Shown here: positions 30,967 to 39,086 of the stretch, one piece after another
Numbering within the stretch: the first letter of the stretch is position 1
Layout: every line of letters starts with the position of its first letter
Source of the DNA: a virus
DNA: 40,082 nucleotides
Strand: one strand, 5' to 3'
Virus record (IMG/VR): IMGVR_UViG_3300009008_000092
Coordinates: 1-40,082 of that record
Program-made: the position numbers and the translations under genes
Notes under the pieces: model-generated
The model's input: only the letters and a program-made list of their open reading frames with translations
The model's database searches: none
What the model was told of the DNA's origin: nothing

Positions 30967-32967
30967 ATGGCACCCAAAAACCCGAAACAAGGAAATAACC
31001 CAGCTAACAAACAATCATCATTGTTTAAGTCTTTGACTAGACTTTTTTCTGGTCCGATTGTAAATTACCGTTCTCAATCCGGACGTAGGATTCGACGACA
31101 ACATCTAGATAAGTTTTCCTCCAGATTTAAATCAGCCTCGGGTCAGCAATTCAAAAAGCAAACCTATAACCCCTTAGATACTATTGCTGCAAATGCTATC
31201 GGCAACCAGCAAAGAAGCGAGCGGTATATTGACTTTGATCAGATGGAATATATGCCTGAGATTGCATCGTCGTTGGATATTTACGCTGACGAAATGACAA
31301 CTTTCTCAGCCCTCCGCCCCATGCTTAACATTAAGTGCTCTAATGAGGAGATAAAAGCAGTACTTGAAACACTATACCATAATGTGTTGAATCTTGAATA
31401 TAACTTATTTGGCTGGTGTCGCACTTTATGCAAGTACGGCGATTTTATGCTCTATCTTGACATTGACGAGAAGCTGGGTATTCAGTCAACAATAGCGATC
31501 CCGCTACAAGAGATCGAACGCCTCGAAGGCTTGGACGCGACAAATCCAAACTATGTCCAATATCAATGGAACTCGGCGGGAATGACATTTGAAAATTGGC
31601 AGGTTGCCCATTTTCGAATTCTTGGGAATGATAAGTATTCCCCCTATGGAACTTCCGTTCTGGAACCAGCACGCAGAATTTGGAGACAACTGACACTTGC
31701 CGAAGACGCGATGATGGCATATAGAGTTGTGCGCTCTTCTGAACGCCGCGTGTTTAAGATCGATGTCGGCGCCATTCCTCCACAAGATGTTGAGCAATAT
31801 ATGCAAAAAATCGTAACTCAACTTAAACGACACTCAATTGTCAACAAAGATACAGGCCGCGTTGATTTAAGATATAACCCTTTGTCTATCGAAGAGGACT
31901 ACTACATTCCCGTTCGCGCTGGCTCGGCAACCGACATCGTTAACTTAGCCGGCGGCACGAACACCACAGAAATTGATGATATTAAGTATTTGCGCGACAA
32001 GCTCTTTTCCGCGTTAAAAATTCCTCAGTCTTACTTATCAATGGGCGAAGGCGCGCAGGAAGACAAGACAACCTTGGCACAGAAAGATATTCGTTTTGCG
32101 CGCACTGTCCAAAGACTACAGAGAACAGTAATCCACGAACTTGAAAAGGTTGGCATTATCCACCTTTATACTCTTGGCTTCCGTGGCGATGACTTGATTA
32201 ACTTCAAGCTTGCCCTTAATAATCCTTCAAAGATTGCCGAGCTTCAAGAGCTTGAACACTGGAAGAACAAGTTCGATATTGCCGGCTCAGCAACAGAAGG
32301 CTACTTCTCTCGTCGCTGGGTTTCGGAACACATATTCAATCTTTCTCACGAAGACTTTGCCAGATGCCAGCGCGAGATGTATTATGATCGTAAGCAGGAT
32401 GCTGCTCTACAAGCTGTGGCAGAAGCACAAGCCGCAGCCGGCGGTGGCTTAGGCGGCGGTTTGGGCGGTGACTTAGGCGGTGATCTAGGAGGCGATTTGG
32501 GCGGCGACATGGCCGGAGGCGAAGGCGGCCTTGATCTAGGTCCCGAGGGAGCAGGTGGGGATCCCGGCGCGCCCGGCGGCGAAGAGCCTGCTGGCGAAGA
32601 ATCATCATTATTGACCGCACCCCCTGGCACCAGAAACGCCCCGAGACTCACTCCGGGCTCCAGAGGAAAAGTTTATTATCCACAGCGCACTGATTCAAGA
32701 CCAGCCGGCGCCAGATCACGGCACTTTTCTCACATCGGAACACCAGAAATGAATACGATGAGAACCAATAATTTGGGATATCCCGAATTAAGATCTCTTG
32801 GGCGCGGCATTACTGAAGGTGTTTATGGAGATGATGACCCTATTTACTCATTGAGAGAACAGAAAGAAGAAATTAAAATGTTGGAGATCAACAAATCGAT
32901 AACAAATCTCTTAGAGGTTCTGGAACAGAAAAAAGAGGAGCCAACAGAGCAAAAAGATGAAAGCTAA
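30967..32967 (+). CDS. Portal protein (gp20-like)
   Basis: 666 residues, longer than T4 gp20 (about 524). The core is typical of T4-type portals: DFDQMEYMPEIASSLDIYAD near 90, EPARRIWRQLTLAEDAMMAY near 237, RRVFKIDVGAIPP, and LRDKLFSALKIPQSYLSMGE near 340-360. A ring of twelve forms the DNA channel and docks the terminase. The extra length is at the C-terminus: a Gly-rich run with L-G-G-D units (about 490-525), a Pro/Gly stretch, and a charged helix to the end. The gene overlaps the following one by 11 bp. Confidence 0.93.
   Translation: MAPKNPKQGNNPANKQSSLFKSLTRLFSGPIVNYRSQSGRRIRRQHLDKFSSRFKSASGQQFKKQTYNPLDTIAANAIGNQQRSERYIDFDQMEYMPEIASSLDIYADEMTTFSALRPMLNIKCSNEEIKAVLETLYHNVLNLEYNLFGWCRTLCKYGDFMLYLDIDEKLGIQSTIAIPLQEIERLEGLDATNPNYVQYQWNSAGMTFENWQVAHFRILGNDKYSPYGTSVLEPARRIWRQLTLAEDAMMAYRVVRSSERRVFKIDVGAIPPQDVEQYMQKIVTQLKRHSIVNKDTGRVDLRYNPLSIEEDYYIPVRAGSATDIVNLAGGTNTTEIDDIKYLRDKLFSALKIPQSYLSMGEGAQEDKTTLAQKDIRFARTVQRLQRTVIHELEKVGIIHLYTLGFRGDDLINFKLALNNPSKIAELQELEHWKNKFDIAGSATEGYFSRRWVSEHIFNLSHEDFARCQREMYYDRKQDAALQAVAEAQAAAGGGLGGGLGGDLGGDLGGDLGGDMAGGEGGLDLGPEGAGGDPGAPGGEEPAGEESSLLTAPPGTRNAPRLTPGSRGKVYYPQRTDSRPAGARSRHFSHIGTPEMNTMRTNNLGYPELRSLGRGITEGVYGDDDPIYSLREQKEEIKMLEINKSITNLLEVLEQKKEEPTEQKDES
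32446..32530 (+). repeat. Short tandem repeat coding L-G-G-D units in the portal gene
   Basis: Imperfect 12-base units (GGCGGTGACTTA and variants) encode GGGLGGGLGGDLGGDLGGD and on to MAGGEGG. Such runs change length easily by slippage. Confidence 0.75.
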
Positions 32968-33784
32968 ACACAACAAAAAACGTAACACTGCATTTGTTTA
33001 TGAGGCTTTAATTAGAGAAGCAACATACGCCATATTAAAAAACGATCCCGCGAGGGGACAAAAGGTTGCTAATGTTATTAAAAAGCATTTTATTGCCGAT
33101 TCGTTACTTAAAAAAGATTTAGAGTGTTATCGCTCTCTTTATGAAAATCAAGGTATTGATAAGAAAGTAGGAGAAAAGATTTTAAAAGAATCAAGGATCG
33201 CCAAGCAAATGCTCGATCCCCAAGCGCTTTTTGGCGCTCAGACAGATATGATCAATGACGTAAATAAAACAATCTCTCCCTCTGTATTTAATAATTTTGT
33301 CCCAAATTATAAAACGTTGGCCACAATCAGCAAAATGTTTAATACTAATTCCCCAAAAGAAAAAGTTATTTTAGAAAACAGAATTATCGATAATATGAGC
33401 AACCTTATTGAAGAGTCGGACGACAATGTTGAAATTGACAATGTTGTTTATTCCACTTTCGTACAAAAATTTAATGATAAATATAGCGATGTCTTGTTGA
33501 GCGAACAGAAAGAATTGCTAACAAGATATATTTCATCGTTTACTGACAACTCTTTGGAACTAAAATTATTTTTGAATGACGAGATCGGCCGGCTGAAGCA
33601 TAAATTAAAAGAATCAGAGAACAGTGAAGTACAATTCGACGACACAATCGCCGACAAGACTAAGCAAGTAATAAGCTTGCTGGAAGGCTATTCAACTGAA
33701 ACAGATTCACAAAAAGTAATCATGACTGTCCTCAAGACACAACAACTTGTAAAGGAAATATACGAAAATGGCAGTGAAAGTTAA
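32957..33784 (+). CDS. Head-cluster protein between portal and protease, function unknown
   Basis: 275 residues. It begins MKAKHNKKRNTAFVYEALIR and is strongly helical throughout (for example KKHFIADSLLKKDLECYRSL and ELLTRYISSFTDNSLELKLF). No membrane segment or Cys cluster. From memory, proteins starting K-K-R-N-T-A-F-x-Y-E-x-L-I-R-E lie next to the portal in many marine myoviruses. A neck, core or packaging accessory role is likely from position but not demonstrated. It overlaps both neighbours (11 and 17 bp), which suggests fixed stoichiometry with them. Confidence 0.72.
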   Translation: MKAKHNKKRNTAFVYEALIREATYAILKNDPARGQKVANVIKKHFIADSLLKKDLECYRSLYENQGIDKKVGEKILKESRIAKQMLDPQALFGAQTDMINDVNKTISPSVFNNFVPNYKTLATISKMFNTNSPKEKVILENRIIDNMSNLIEESDDNVEIDNVVYSTFVQKFNDKYSDVLLSEQKELLTRYISSFTDNSLELKLFLNDEIGRLKHKLKESENSEVQFDDTIADKTKQVISLLEGYSTETDSQKVIMTVLKTQQLVKEIYENGSES

Positions 33785-34346
33785 TCTCATATCGCCCGAC
33801 GAACCCATCAAGATCAAAGTTGGAGACGCCGCTGTTAAGCCGATCCCCTCTGTTACTTTGGAGCTTAATGTGCGTAAAAGTCTCAGCGGTGACTTGATGA
33901 TCTTCGATCATGCCGATATTGATATTGTGCTGTCTTCGAAAAATAACAAGGTTACAGCATTTCCAAAAGAAACCATGAACGATATGGTTTATGGCGCCCA
34001 AAACCGCCTGTTTTCATATTTGCGCAAAAAAGGAATTATAGTCTCAGAGACAATCCAAGCTGCCTCATTTTACGGTGCCATCGAGGGGCTGATGGAAAGC
34101 CCCTATAGTGATAAAATAAACGCTGCTAAGTTTGCGTTATTGAATATTAGCAAGTTTATTGAAGAAGAAAGGCCATACTTCGAAAATATCGAAGCGATTG
34201 TGGCCGGTGTGGAAGACGAATATGCCGATCCTGACAAGGCAGATTCCACCGAACTTGGCGAAGTGCCGCAAAAAGCACAACAGGGAACCATGCGCCCCGG
34301 CTTCATTAGAGATCCCTACTCATTTTCGTATATGTATACGATCTAA
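33768..34346 (+). CDS. Head-cluster protein, function unknown
   Basis: 192 residues. The N-terminal 55 residues are beta-rich (VKVNLISPDEPIKIKVGD, PSVTLELNVRKSLSGDLMIF). The rest is helical (LFSYLRKKGIIVSETIQAAS onward), with an acidic segment near 150-165. The C-terminus (RPGFIRDPYSFSYMYTI) is aromatic-rich. No known enzyme motif. It lies in the portal-protease interval, where T4 carries small core proteins (gp67, gp68); whether it is equivalent cannot be judged from sequence alone. Confidence 0.7.
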   Translation: MAVKVNLISPDEPIKIKVGDAAVKPIPSVTLELNVRKSLSGDLMIFDHADIDIVLSSKNNKVTAFPKETMNDMVYGAQNRLFSYLRKKGIIVSETIQAASFYGAIEGLMESPYSDKINAAKFALLNISKFIEEERPYFENIEAIVAGVEDEYADPDKADSTELGEVPQKAQQGTMRPGFIRDPYSFSYMYTI

Positions 34347-34355
34347 AGAGATTAA

Positions 34356-34733
34356 ATGGAACTTTTATTTTTTGTACTCTGCGCGTCCGGTTTGACGCAA
34401 ATTATAGTGTACAGTGACATGCCGCTATTAAAAAAACTACGCCCGTCTAAGCAATCCGGTGGTGGATATGGGAAGCTCTTTCATTGCCCGATGTGTATGG
34501 GTTTTCATGTTGGCTGGTTTTTAATGCTGCTTTCTCCGTTTACGGAACTATTTAATTTTGACGTTTCTGTAGTTAATTTCTTTTTATTGGGTTGGCTATC
34601 ATCAGGAACATCATACATCATGAACATGATTTTCGGAGATAATGGAGTTAGACATGAACATAAATACGCAGACAAACACACGTGCCACTTGGACAAACAA
34701 GTGGATGCTTCAGCCAGTCAGACACTGTTGTAA
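34356..34733 (+). CDS. DUF1360-like membrane protein with CPMCxGFHVG motif
   Basis: 125 residues. Membrane segments lie at about 3-19 (LLFFVLCASGLTQIIVY), 51-66 (HVGWFLMLLSPFTELF) and 70-92 (VSVVNFFLLGWLSSGTSYIM). Between the first two is FHCPMCMGFHVG (42-53), the Cys motif of the DUF1360 family, which is found in bacteria and several phages and has no known function. The C-terminus is His/Asp-rich (RHEHKYADKHTCHLDKQ) and may bind metal. A membrane protein inside a head-assembly operon is unusual and may mark membrane-associated prohead assembly or host membrane modification. Confidence 0.75.
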   Translation: MELLFFVLCASGLTQIIVYSDMPLLKKLRPSKQSGGGYGKLFHCPMCMGFHVGWFLMLLSPFTELFNFDVSVVNFFLLGWLSSGTSYIMNMIFGDNGVRHEHKYADKHTCHLDKQVDASASQTLL

Positions 34734-34745
34734 AGGGTCTTAGCT

Positions 34746-35366
34746 GTGGGCAAGAAGCTACTCAGAGAATATTACGAACTTTGCGAAGGCGGTATTTGCC
34801 AGGATCTGTTAACAGAAGCAGAAAAGAAGTTTGTTTCTGAAGGAGGCATGATCTTGTCTGGTCTTATGCAAATGTGTGAAGTAGAGAACGGCAACAAACG
34901 TGTTTATACCGAAAGTGTTTTAAAGCGAGAAGTCCAAAAGTATAAGACCCTAGTTGAACAGGGCCGCGCCCTCGGAGAACTTGACCACCCAGAGAAAGTA
35001 GAGGTTTCGCTACAAGCCGTAGCACATAAGGTTACTGCTATTTGGATGGAAGGCAAAAAGGTCATGGGCAAAATCCAAGTGCTCGAAACGCCCGCTGGCA
35101 AGACCCTCCGCGCCTTAGTTGAAGGCGGGTGTGCTATTGGCATTTCATCCCGCGGCACAGGCTCGGTTCAAGAACAAAATGGAAGATCGATTGTTCAGGA
35201 AGATTTTGAATTAGTATGCTTTGATATTGTTTCAGAGCCATCAACCCCCGGGGCATTTATGGTACGCGAAGCCAAGGATTTGGGTGATGTTAGTTATAAT
35301 AAAAAAGAGCGTATTCAAGAATTATTAAACGAGGTATTGAAAGATGAGCAATTGGTCAAGCTATAA
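34746..35366 (+). CDS. Prohead maturation protease (gp21-like)
   Basis: 206 residues from GTG 34746, close to T4 gp21 (212). Catalytic motifs: ELDHP with H81, GISSRG with S134/S135, and CFDIVSEPSTPGA with D160, the His-Ser-Asp set of herpesvirus-fold phage proteases. The segment DLLTEAEKK near the N-terminus has L-T-E|A at 22-25, a plausible self-cleavage site. In T4, gp21 sits in the core, digests the scaffold and removes N-terminal targeting peptides after (L/I)-x-E. This is the enzyme that could process the leader-tagged proteins of this window. It overlaps the next gene by 23 bp. Confidence 0.93.
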   Translation: MGKKLLREYYELCEGGICQDLLTEAEKKFVSEGGMILSGLMQMCEVENGNKRVYTESVLKREVQKYKTLVEQGRALGELDHPEKVEVSLQAVAHKVTAIWMEGKKVMGKIQVLETPAGKTLRALVEGGCAIGISSRGTGSVQEQNGRSIVQEDFELVCFDIVSEPSTPGAFMVREAKDLGDVSYNKKERIQELLNEVLKDEQLVKL

Positions 35367-36153
35367 AAATGACAAAATAATCATGGAATCTTGGAGAGGC
35401 TTCTTAAGTGAAGAAGTTGAGTCCAATGAAAAATTAACTGAACAAGAGTTGGAAGAACTTTTTGGAAAAGCGAATTGGGAAAAACTAGTCGATGTCTGGG
35501 CTCAAACCGACGCAGAGAACACAGAAGCCGCCACTAAGGCCGGCCTCCAGGCCATGACTACAGATGATAAAGGAAACCCCGTCTCACCCCAACAAATTGT
35601 CCGCAATGCTCAAGCAATCATTGCGGCCGCGGCAGAAACGAAGGATCCTGAAGCCGTTCAAATCGCCACCAATGTTATCAAGACTGCTGATGAGAAGGCG
35701 CCTGAGTTAAATCTTGATCAAGCCGTAACTTCGGTTGATGTTGAAGAAGTGCCAGACGAAGAAACCACCGCACCAACGGCCGGCCTGGAAATCGATCGAT
35801 CTATGTTAATGAAAATTGTTAAAAATCCTGAAGCTAGGGTTGGGCCCACGATGGTCTTTAGAACAAGATTGACTAAGTATCTCCAATCAGTTGGCCTACC
35901 ACGCTCTATCAATAGGATGTCGCCGGTGGTACAGGGTATTGTTGACGTCATTCGTCAGGCCGCCATGGCTGCCAATTCTTCGCTCGGCTCAACCAATTTG
36001 CCGGCAATGGGCGGCGATGCCGGCTCATCATCACTATCTGCAAACTTGGAAGAGAAGATTGAGAAGATCTTTGTACCGATCATCCTTGAGGAAGTGAAGC
36101 GCGAAAAGGTACGCAGAATTTTAGTCGAGATCGGAAAAGCGGTGATCAAGTGA
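35344..36153 (+). CDS. Probable prohead scaffold/core protein with class C leader
   Basis: 269 residues from ATG 35344, which has GAGG nine bases upstream. A second in-frame ATG at 35383 would give MESWRGFLSEEVESNEKLTE, the class C leader, directly at the N-terminus, but has no good ribosome site. L-S-E is a gp21-type site. The body is Ala-, Glu- and Asp-rich, acidic and helical, with a middle disordered part (EEVPDEETTAPTAG) and a C-terminal helix that is strongly charged (KIFVPIILEEVKREKVRRIL). The position directly after the protease is that of scaffold gp22 in T4. I infer scaffold or core function; sequence identity to gp22 is not visible. Confidence 0.65.
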   Translation: MSNWSSYKNDKIIMESWRGFLSEEVESNEKLTEQELEELFGKANWEKLVDVWAQTDAENTEAATKAGLQAMTTDDKGNPVSPQQIVRNAQAIIAAAAETKDPEAVQIATNVIKTADEKAPELNLDQAVTSVDVEEVPDEETTAPTAGLEIDRSMLMKIVKNPEARVGPTMVFRTRLTKYLQSVGLPRSINRMSPVVQGIVDVIRQAAMAANSSLGSTNLPAMGGDAGSSSLSANLEEKIEKIFVPIILEEVKREKVRRILVEIGKAVIK

Positions 36154-36584
36154 AGAAATCGGATCTAAAGCGAGCTATAAAGCCTTTAGTAAAAGAGTGC
36201 ATTCATGAAGTATTAATAGAAGAAGGCTTGCTATCGAGTGTTGTCGCAGAGGTTGCAAAAGGCCTCAGTGCGTCCCCAATAGTCGAAAAACGCACGCAGA
36301 CAAAGCCGAAACCGCCCCCCCAAGATGACCGCGAAATGCAACGAAGAAACGAAGACATTAAAAGAAAAATGCAAGATCATCGCAAGAAACTTTTAGAAGC
36401 TGTCAGTCAAGATGCCTATAATGGCGTAGATTTGTTTGAGGGAACATCCCCAATGTCCAGCTATGAGTCCTCTACACCGAGCCAAGGGGCCCCCGATCTT
36501 GGTGACCCGAAGAACGCCGGCGTTGATATCAGTTCTCTGACAAGCAATGCCTCACAGATTTGGAAGGAAATGAGCAGGAAATAA
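36150..36584 (+). CDS. Leader-tagged (divergent class A) core/internal protein candidate
   Basis: 144 residues from GTG 36150, overlapping the previous stop (GTGA). It begins MKKSDLKRAIKPLVKECIHE and continues VLIEEGLLSS, a class A-like amphipathic leader with I-H-E and L-I-E sites. The centre is Pro/Lys- then Arg/Glu-rich (RTQTKPKPPPQDDREMQRRN), probably disordered and helical. The C-terminus is Ser-rich. A leader of this class in the core-protein position supports the idea that the leaders direct proteins into the prohead. No family recognised. Confidence 0.68.
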   Translation: MKKSDLKRAIKPLVKECIHEVLIEEGLLSSVVAEVAKGLSASPIVEKRTQTKPKPPPQDDREMQRRNEDIKRKMQDHRKKLLEAVSQDAYNGVDLFEGTSPMSSYESSTPSQGAPDLGDPKNAGVDISSLTSNASQIWKEMSRK

Positions 36585-36585
36585 T

Positions 36586-36825
36586 ATGGCTTCTAATGTA
36601 GTTGTTAAGTCTAGAGAATGCCGCGGCAATCATGAGCGAATGATCAGAAGATTTATTAAGAAATGTAAAAAAGAAAGAATTGTTGAAGAGTATAGAGACA
36701 AGCAACGGCATAAAAAACCTTCTGAAGCGAAGCGCGAAAAACGCGCAAGATCTGCGAGAGAGAGAAAAAGACAGGAACTTAAGAAAAAAAGACTGTTAGA
36801 AAAACGTAGTAGAAGAAAAAATTAG
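36586..36825 (+). CDS. rpsU: Phage-encoded ribosomal protein bS21
   Basis: 79 residues, very basic. The pattern fits bS21: VVVKSRECRGNHERMIRRF, then KKCKKERIVEEYRDKQRHKK, PSEAKREKRARSARERKR, close in layout to the bacterial protein (V-K-x-x-E-x...A-L-R-R-F-K-R-x-C-E-K...E-x-R-x-R...Y-E-K-P-S...R-K-R). bS21 sits near the anti-Shine-Dalgarno end of 16S rRNA and aids initiation. Phage bS21 genes are known from marine viruses and are thought to bias host ribosomes to viral mRNA. Here it lies in the head gene cluster, one base after the previous gene, so it is probably made late. A generic basic coiled protein is the alternative. Confidence 0.82.
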   Translation: MASNVVVKSRECRGNHERMIRRFIKKCKKERIVEEYRDKQRHKKPSEAKREKRARSARERKRQELKKKRLLEKRSRRKN

Positions 36826-36866
36826 ATACTATTTACTACGAATGATACAAATTTAGGAGATTTAAT

Positions 36867-37334
36867 ATGTCAAGCAACCACAAAGACTCATCGTGGAACA
36901 TGCGAGTTGGGATTAATCATGCGCCCGCGTATCAAGTTAGTGGCCGGCCCTTTGCGTCGGGAGGAATTGACGCCAGAGCCACACAGCAAGTTGTTAACTT
37001 TCCCTACGTTACGAGGTGGATCGAAGTCATCAATGATGGCTCGGGCTCAGTCAAGGTTGGTTTTGGTCCGAATGCGTTTATTCCCGATAATAAAAGCTAT
37101 TTTATTGTGCCCTCTGGTTCATCGTCCGGACGTATGGAAGTAAAAGTAAGCCGCCTCTATGTTCAAGATGGGGACGACGCTGGAGTAGTACCAAGTGGCT
37201 CTCCGATTTCAGTTGTTGCTGGTTTAACTAGTATTGATCCACATCGAGTAAACTTCCCGACTGGCTCTAGAGACCAGTGGCATTTGGATACAAACGCTAT
37301 TAGCTGGTCAGGTTCTTACACCGGGATAGGCTAA
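36867..37334 (+). CDS. Small beta-rich virion protein (decoration or fibre-base candidate)
   Basis: 155 residues, with TAGGAG nine bases upstream. It begins MSSNHKDSSWNMRVGINHAP and is rich in Ser, Gly and Val. Alternating patterns such as TRWIEVINDGSGSVKVGFGP and GRMEVKVSRLYVQDGD suggest a compact beta sandwich. It ends with HLDTNAISWSGSYTGIG. The gene opens a set of four beta-rich surface-protein genes that run to the end of the window. It is a candidate decoration or head-fibre protein; I do not recognise a family and do not call it major capsid protein because it is far too small. Confidence 0.7.
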   Translation: MSSNHKDSSWNMRVGINHAPAYQVSGRPFASGGIDARATQQVVNFPYVTRWIEVINDGSGSVKVGFGPNAFIPDNKSYFIVPSGSSSGRMEVKVSRLYVQDGDDAGVVPSGSPISVVAGLTSIDPHRVNFPTGSRDQWHLDTNAISWSGSYTGIG

Positions 37335-37337
37335 AAT

Positions 37338-38135
37338 ATGTCAAGATTTGGATGGGCATATATAAACTGCGAAGAGTCAGGCAGTCACACGTTCGCCGAA
37401 GGCGTGTCTGGCTCCCTTATGTTTATGACCGATCCGCCGGAAACACGTATTTCCGGTTCGAATTACCTCATGTATAAGTACACTAGTGCTGTTCCGGGTA
37501 CAGGAGACGCGCCGGTCAGCAGCCTTATCTTGACTGGAACACTGTATGTATCGGGCGCTATATCGGCGAGCCACTTCCATTACGAAGACATCACGAGGAT
37601 TGATGCCAGTGGTTCAACGAGGTTTGGTAACACTAGCGATGATCAACACATTAGAACCGGAAGTCTGCATGTTGGCCAACGTGGTGGCGTCACCGCATTC
37701 AATGTTAATCTTCAAGCCAGCCAGTCAATAAACGTTGGCGGCTTTAGAATGAACTACAGGTCGCTTCGACCGCAAGCTGTGGACGCGATTGCTTATTATT
37801 CAGCTTCAATGGCTGATCACATACTGGGCGTAAAAGGCAACTCCCAAGAAGGCTGGCCAGCTGTTATTTATCTGCCTTCGGCCACATCATCATCGCCCCC
37901 CATCGGATCCGGCGCCGGCTCTGGCGGTGGTACATATTCCCCAATGACTGGCGCGGTGTTGACTATCAAAGATGAATTTACTGGATCACGCTCTGCGAAA
38001 AATGATTGCCCAGGCGCCATTTTAGTGTCTGCTTCAGCGGGCGAGTTCATTGACGGATTGCCATTCTACGAAATGACAGGCACAATGACTGCTATTAATC
38101 TCTATTCCAATGGCTCTAACTGGTTTGTCTTCTAA
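37338..38135 (+). CDS. Fibre-like virion protein
   Basis: 265 residues, Ser/Gly/Thr-rich with repeated beta-strand plus turn patterns (SLILTGTLYVSGAISASHFH). The C-terminal 100 residues (AYYSASMADHILGVKG, GAVLTIKDE, GAILVSASAG, INLYSNGSNWFVF) match in layout the C-terminus of the next gene (DYYIGMDSSG, HTYIVKDEGG, TITILASGSQ, LSLYCNGVSKYYAY). This type of end domain is common in phage fibres, where it trimerises or caps the shaft. Likely a head or tail fibre component. Confidence 0.75.
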   Translation: MSRFGWAYINCEESGSHTFAEGVSGSLMFMTDPPETRISGSNYLMYKYTSAVPGTGDAPVSSLILTGTLYVSGAISASHFHYEDITRIDASGSTRFGNTSDDQHIRTGSLHVGQRGGVTAFNVNLQASQSINVGGFRMNYRSLRPQAVDAIAYYSASMADHILGVKGNSQEGWPAVIYLPSATSSSPPIGSGAGSGGGTYSPMTGAVLTIKDEFTGSRSAKNDCPGAILVSASAGEFIDGLPFYEMTGTMTAINLYSNGSNWFVF

Positions 38136-38171
38136 TTATAATTGTATAGTTATATTAGAGGGCTGATATAG

Positions 38172-38960
38172 ATGGGATACAATGTCTTATCGGGAAACGT
38201 ATTGCTTCCCGGTCAACTGCTAGCAGATGGTCAAGTTTCGTCTAGTGCATTTGTGGGCGACGGCAAAGATCTACAACACGTTTTAAAGATCACGTCTAAC
38301 CCAGATCGTTATAATTTAACAACAATCGGTACAGACGCCTATAAATTTACAGGCGAGCCAAACCTGACATTTAATGGCTCTACATTAGCCGTCACGGGTG
38401 ATGTCAGCGCCAGTATCAATATTTCTGCATCTGCTTTTTATGGCGATGGTTCAAAGCTCACAGGTATTAGTGCCGGCGGTGGATCGGCCGGCGGTATATT
38501 CACGCAGCTTAGTAATATAAATGCCTATACCACAAGCAGTCTAACAGTTGGCGCCAACACAGCCCCGGATCACAAAGTTGCAGTTAGCGGTGCCATATCG
38601 GCCAGCCTGAATGTGTCAGCATCTGGCTTCATCGGAACATTTCTCAATATATCTGGCGGCGTTGTACATCGCCACAGATCATCGACCGCTATTATAACTG
38701 CCTCAGTGCATGATTATTATATCGGAATGGACTCCTCCGGAGGCGCCGTTGAGCTTCGTTTACCGGATGCATCAACACTCACAGATGGACACACGTACAT
38801 CGTTAAAGATGAGGGCGGAGCGGCCTCTGCAAGCAACACAATCACTATTTTAGCGTCAGGTTCTCAAACAATCGACGGCGAAAATTCATTAGTATTGGAA
38901 TCCCCTTACGCATCTTTGTCGCTTTATTGCAACGGCGTCAGCAAGTACTACGCCTATTAA
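38172..38960 (+). CDS. Fibre-like virion protein, paralogue of previous
   Basis: 262 residues, with GAGGG twelve bases upstream. The N-terminal half contains repeating strand-turn units (TLAVTGDVSASINISASAFY, GDGSKLTGI, HKVAVSGAISASLNVSASGF) typical of triple-stranded beta shafts, including two copies of V-S-G-x-I/V-S-A-S. The C-terminal domain is shared with the previous gene. Both probably form surface fibres. Another fibre-like gene follows after a 126-bp gap. Confidence 0.75.
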   Translation: MGYNVLSGNVLLPGQLLADGQVSSSAFVGDGKDLQHVLKITSNPDRYNLTTIGTDAYKFTGEPNLTFNGSTLAVTGDVSASINISASAFYGDGSKLTGISAGGGSAGGIFTQLSNINAYTTSSLTVGANTAPDHKVAVSGAISASLNVSASGFIGTFLNISGGVVHRHRSSTAIITASVHDYYIGMDSSGGAVELRLPDASTLTDGHTYIVKDEGGAASASNTITILASGSQTIDGENSLVLESPYASLSLYCNGVSKYYAY

Positions 38961-39086
38961 TCATTCATGCCCCTATTTACGTGCGATAGGCGACATGTGT
39001 TCTTGTTTTAAACAAATGTTTTAGACAAAAGCCTTGTCGCTTATTGTTTAACATTTAAAAACTAAATTATATGGAGGGTTTTATAA
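38961..39086. other. 126-bp non-coding gap with nested inverted repeats
   Basis: One of the longer gaps without a gene. It holds TTGTTT-T-AAACAA (39003-39015), GACAA-AAGCC-TTGTC (39024-39038), and an outer GCGACA (38988-38993) with TGTCGC (39035-39040). There is no T-run after the hairpins, so a terminator is not clear. GGAGGG at 39073-39078 is the ribosome site of the next gene. A promoter for the repetitive gene is possible, but no convincing -35/-10 pair is present. Confidence 0.4.

Noticed and set aside
36867-37334. Major capsid protein
   Set aside because: At 155 residues it is far too short for an HK97-fold capsid protein and looks like a simple beta sandwich.
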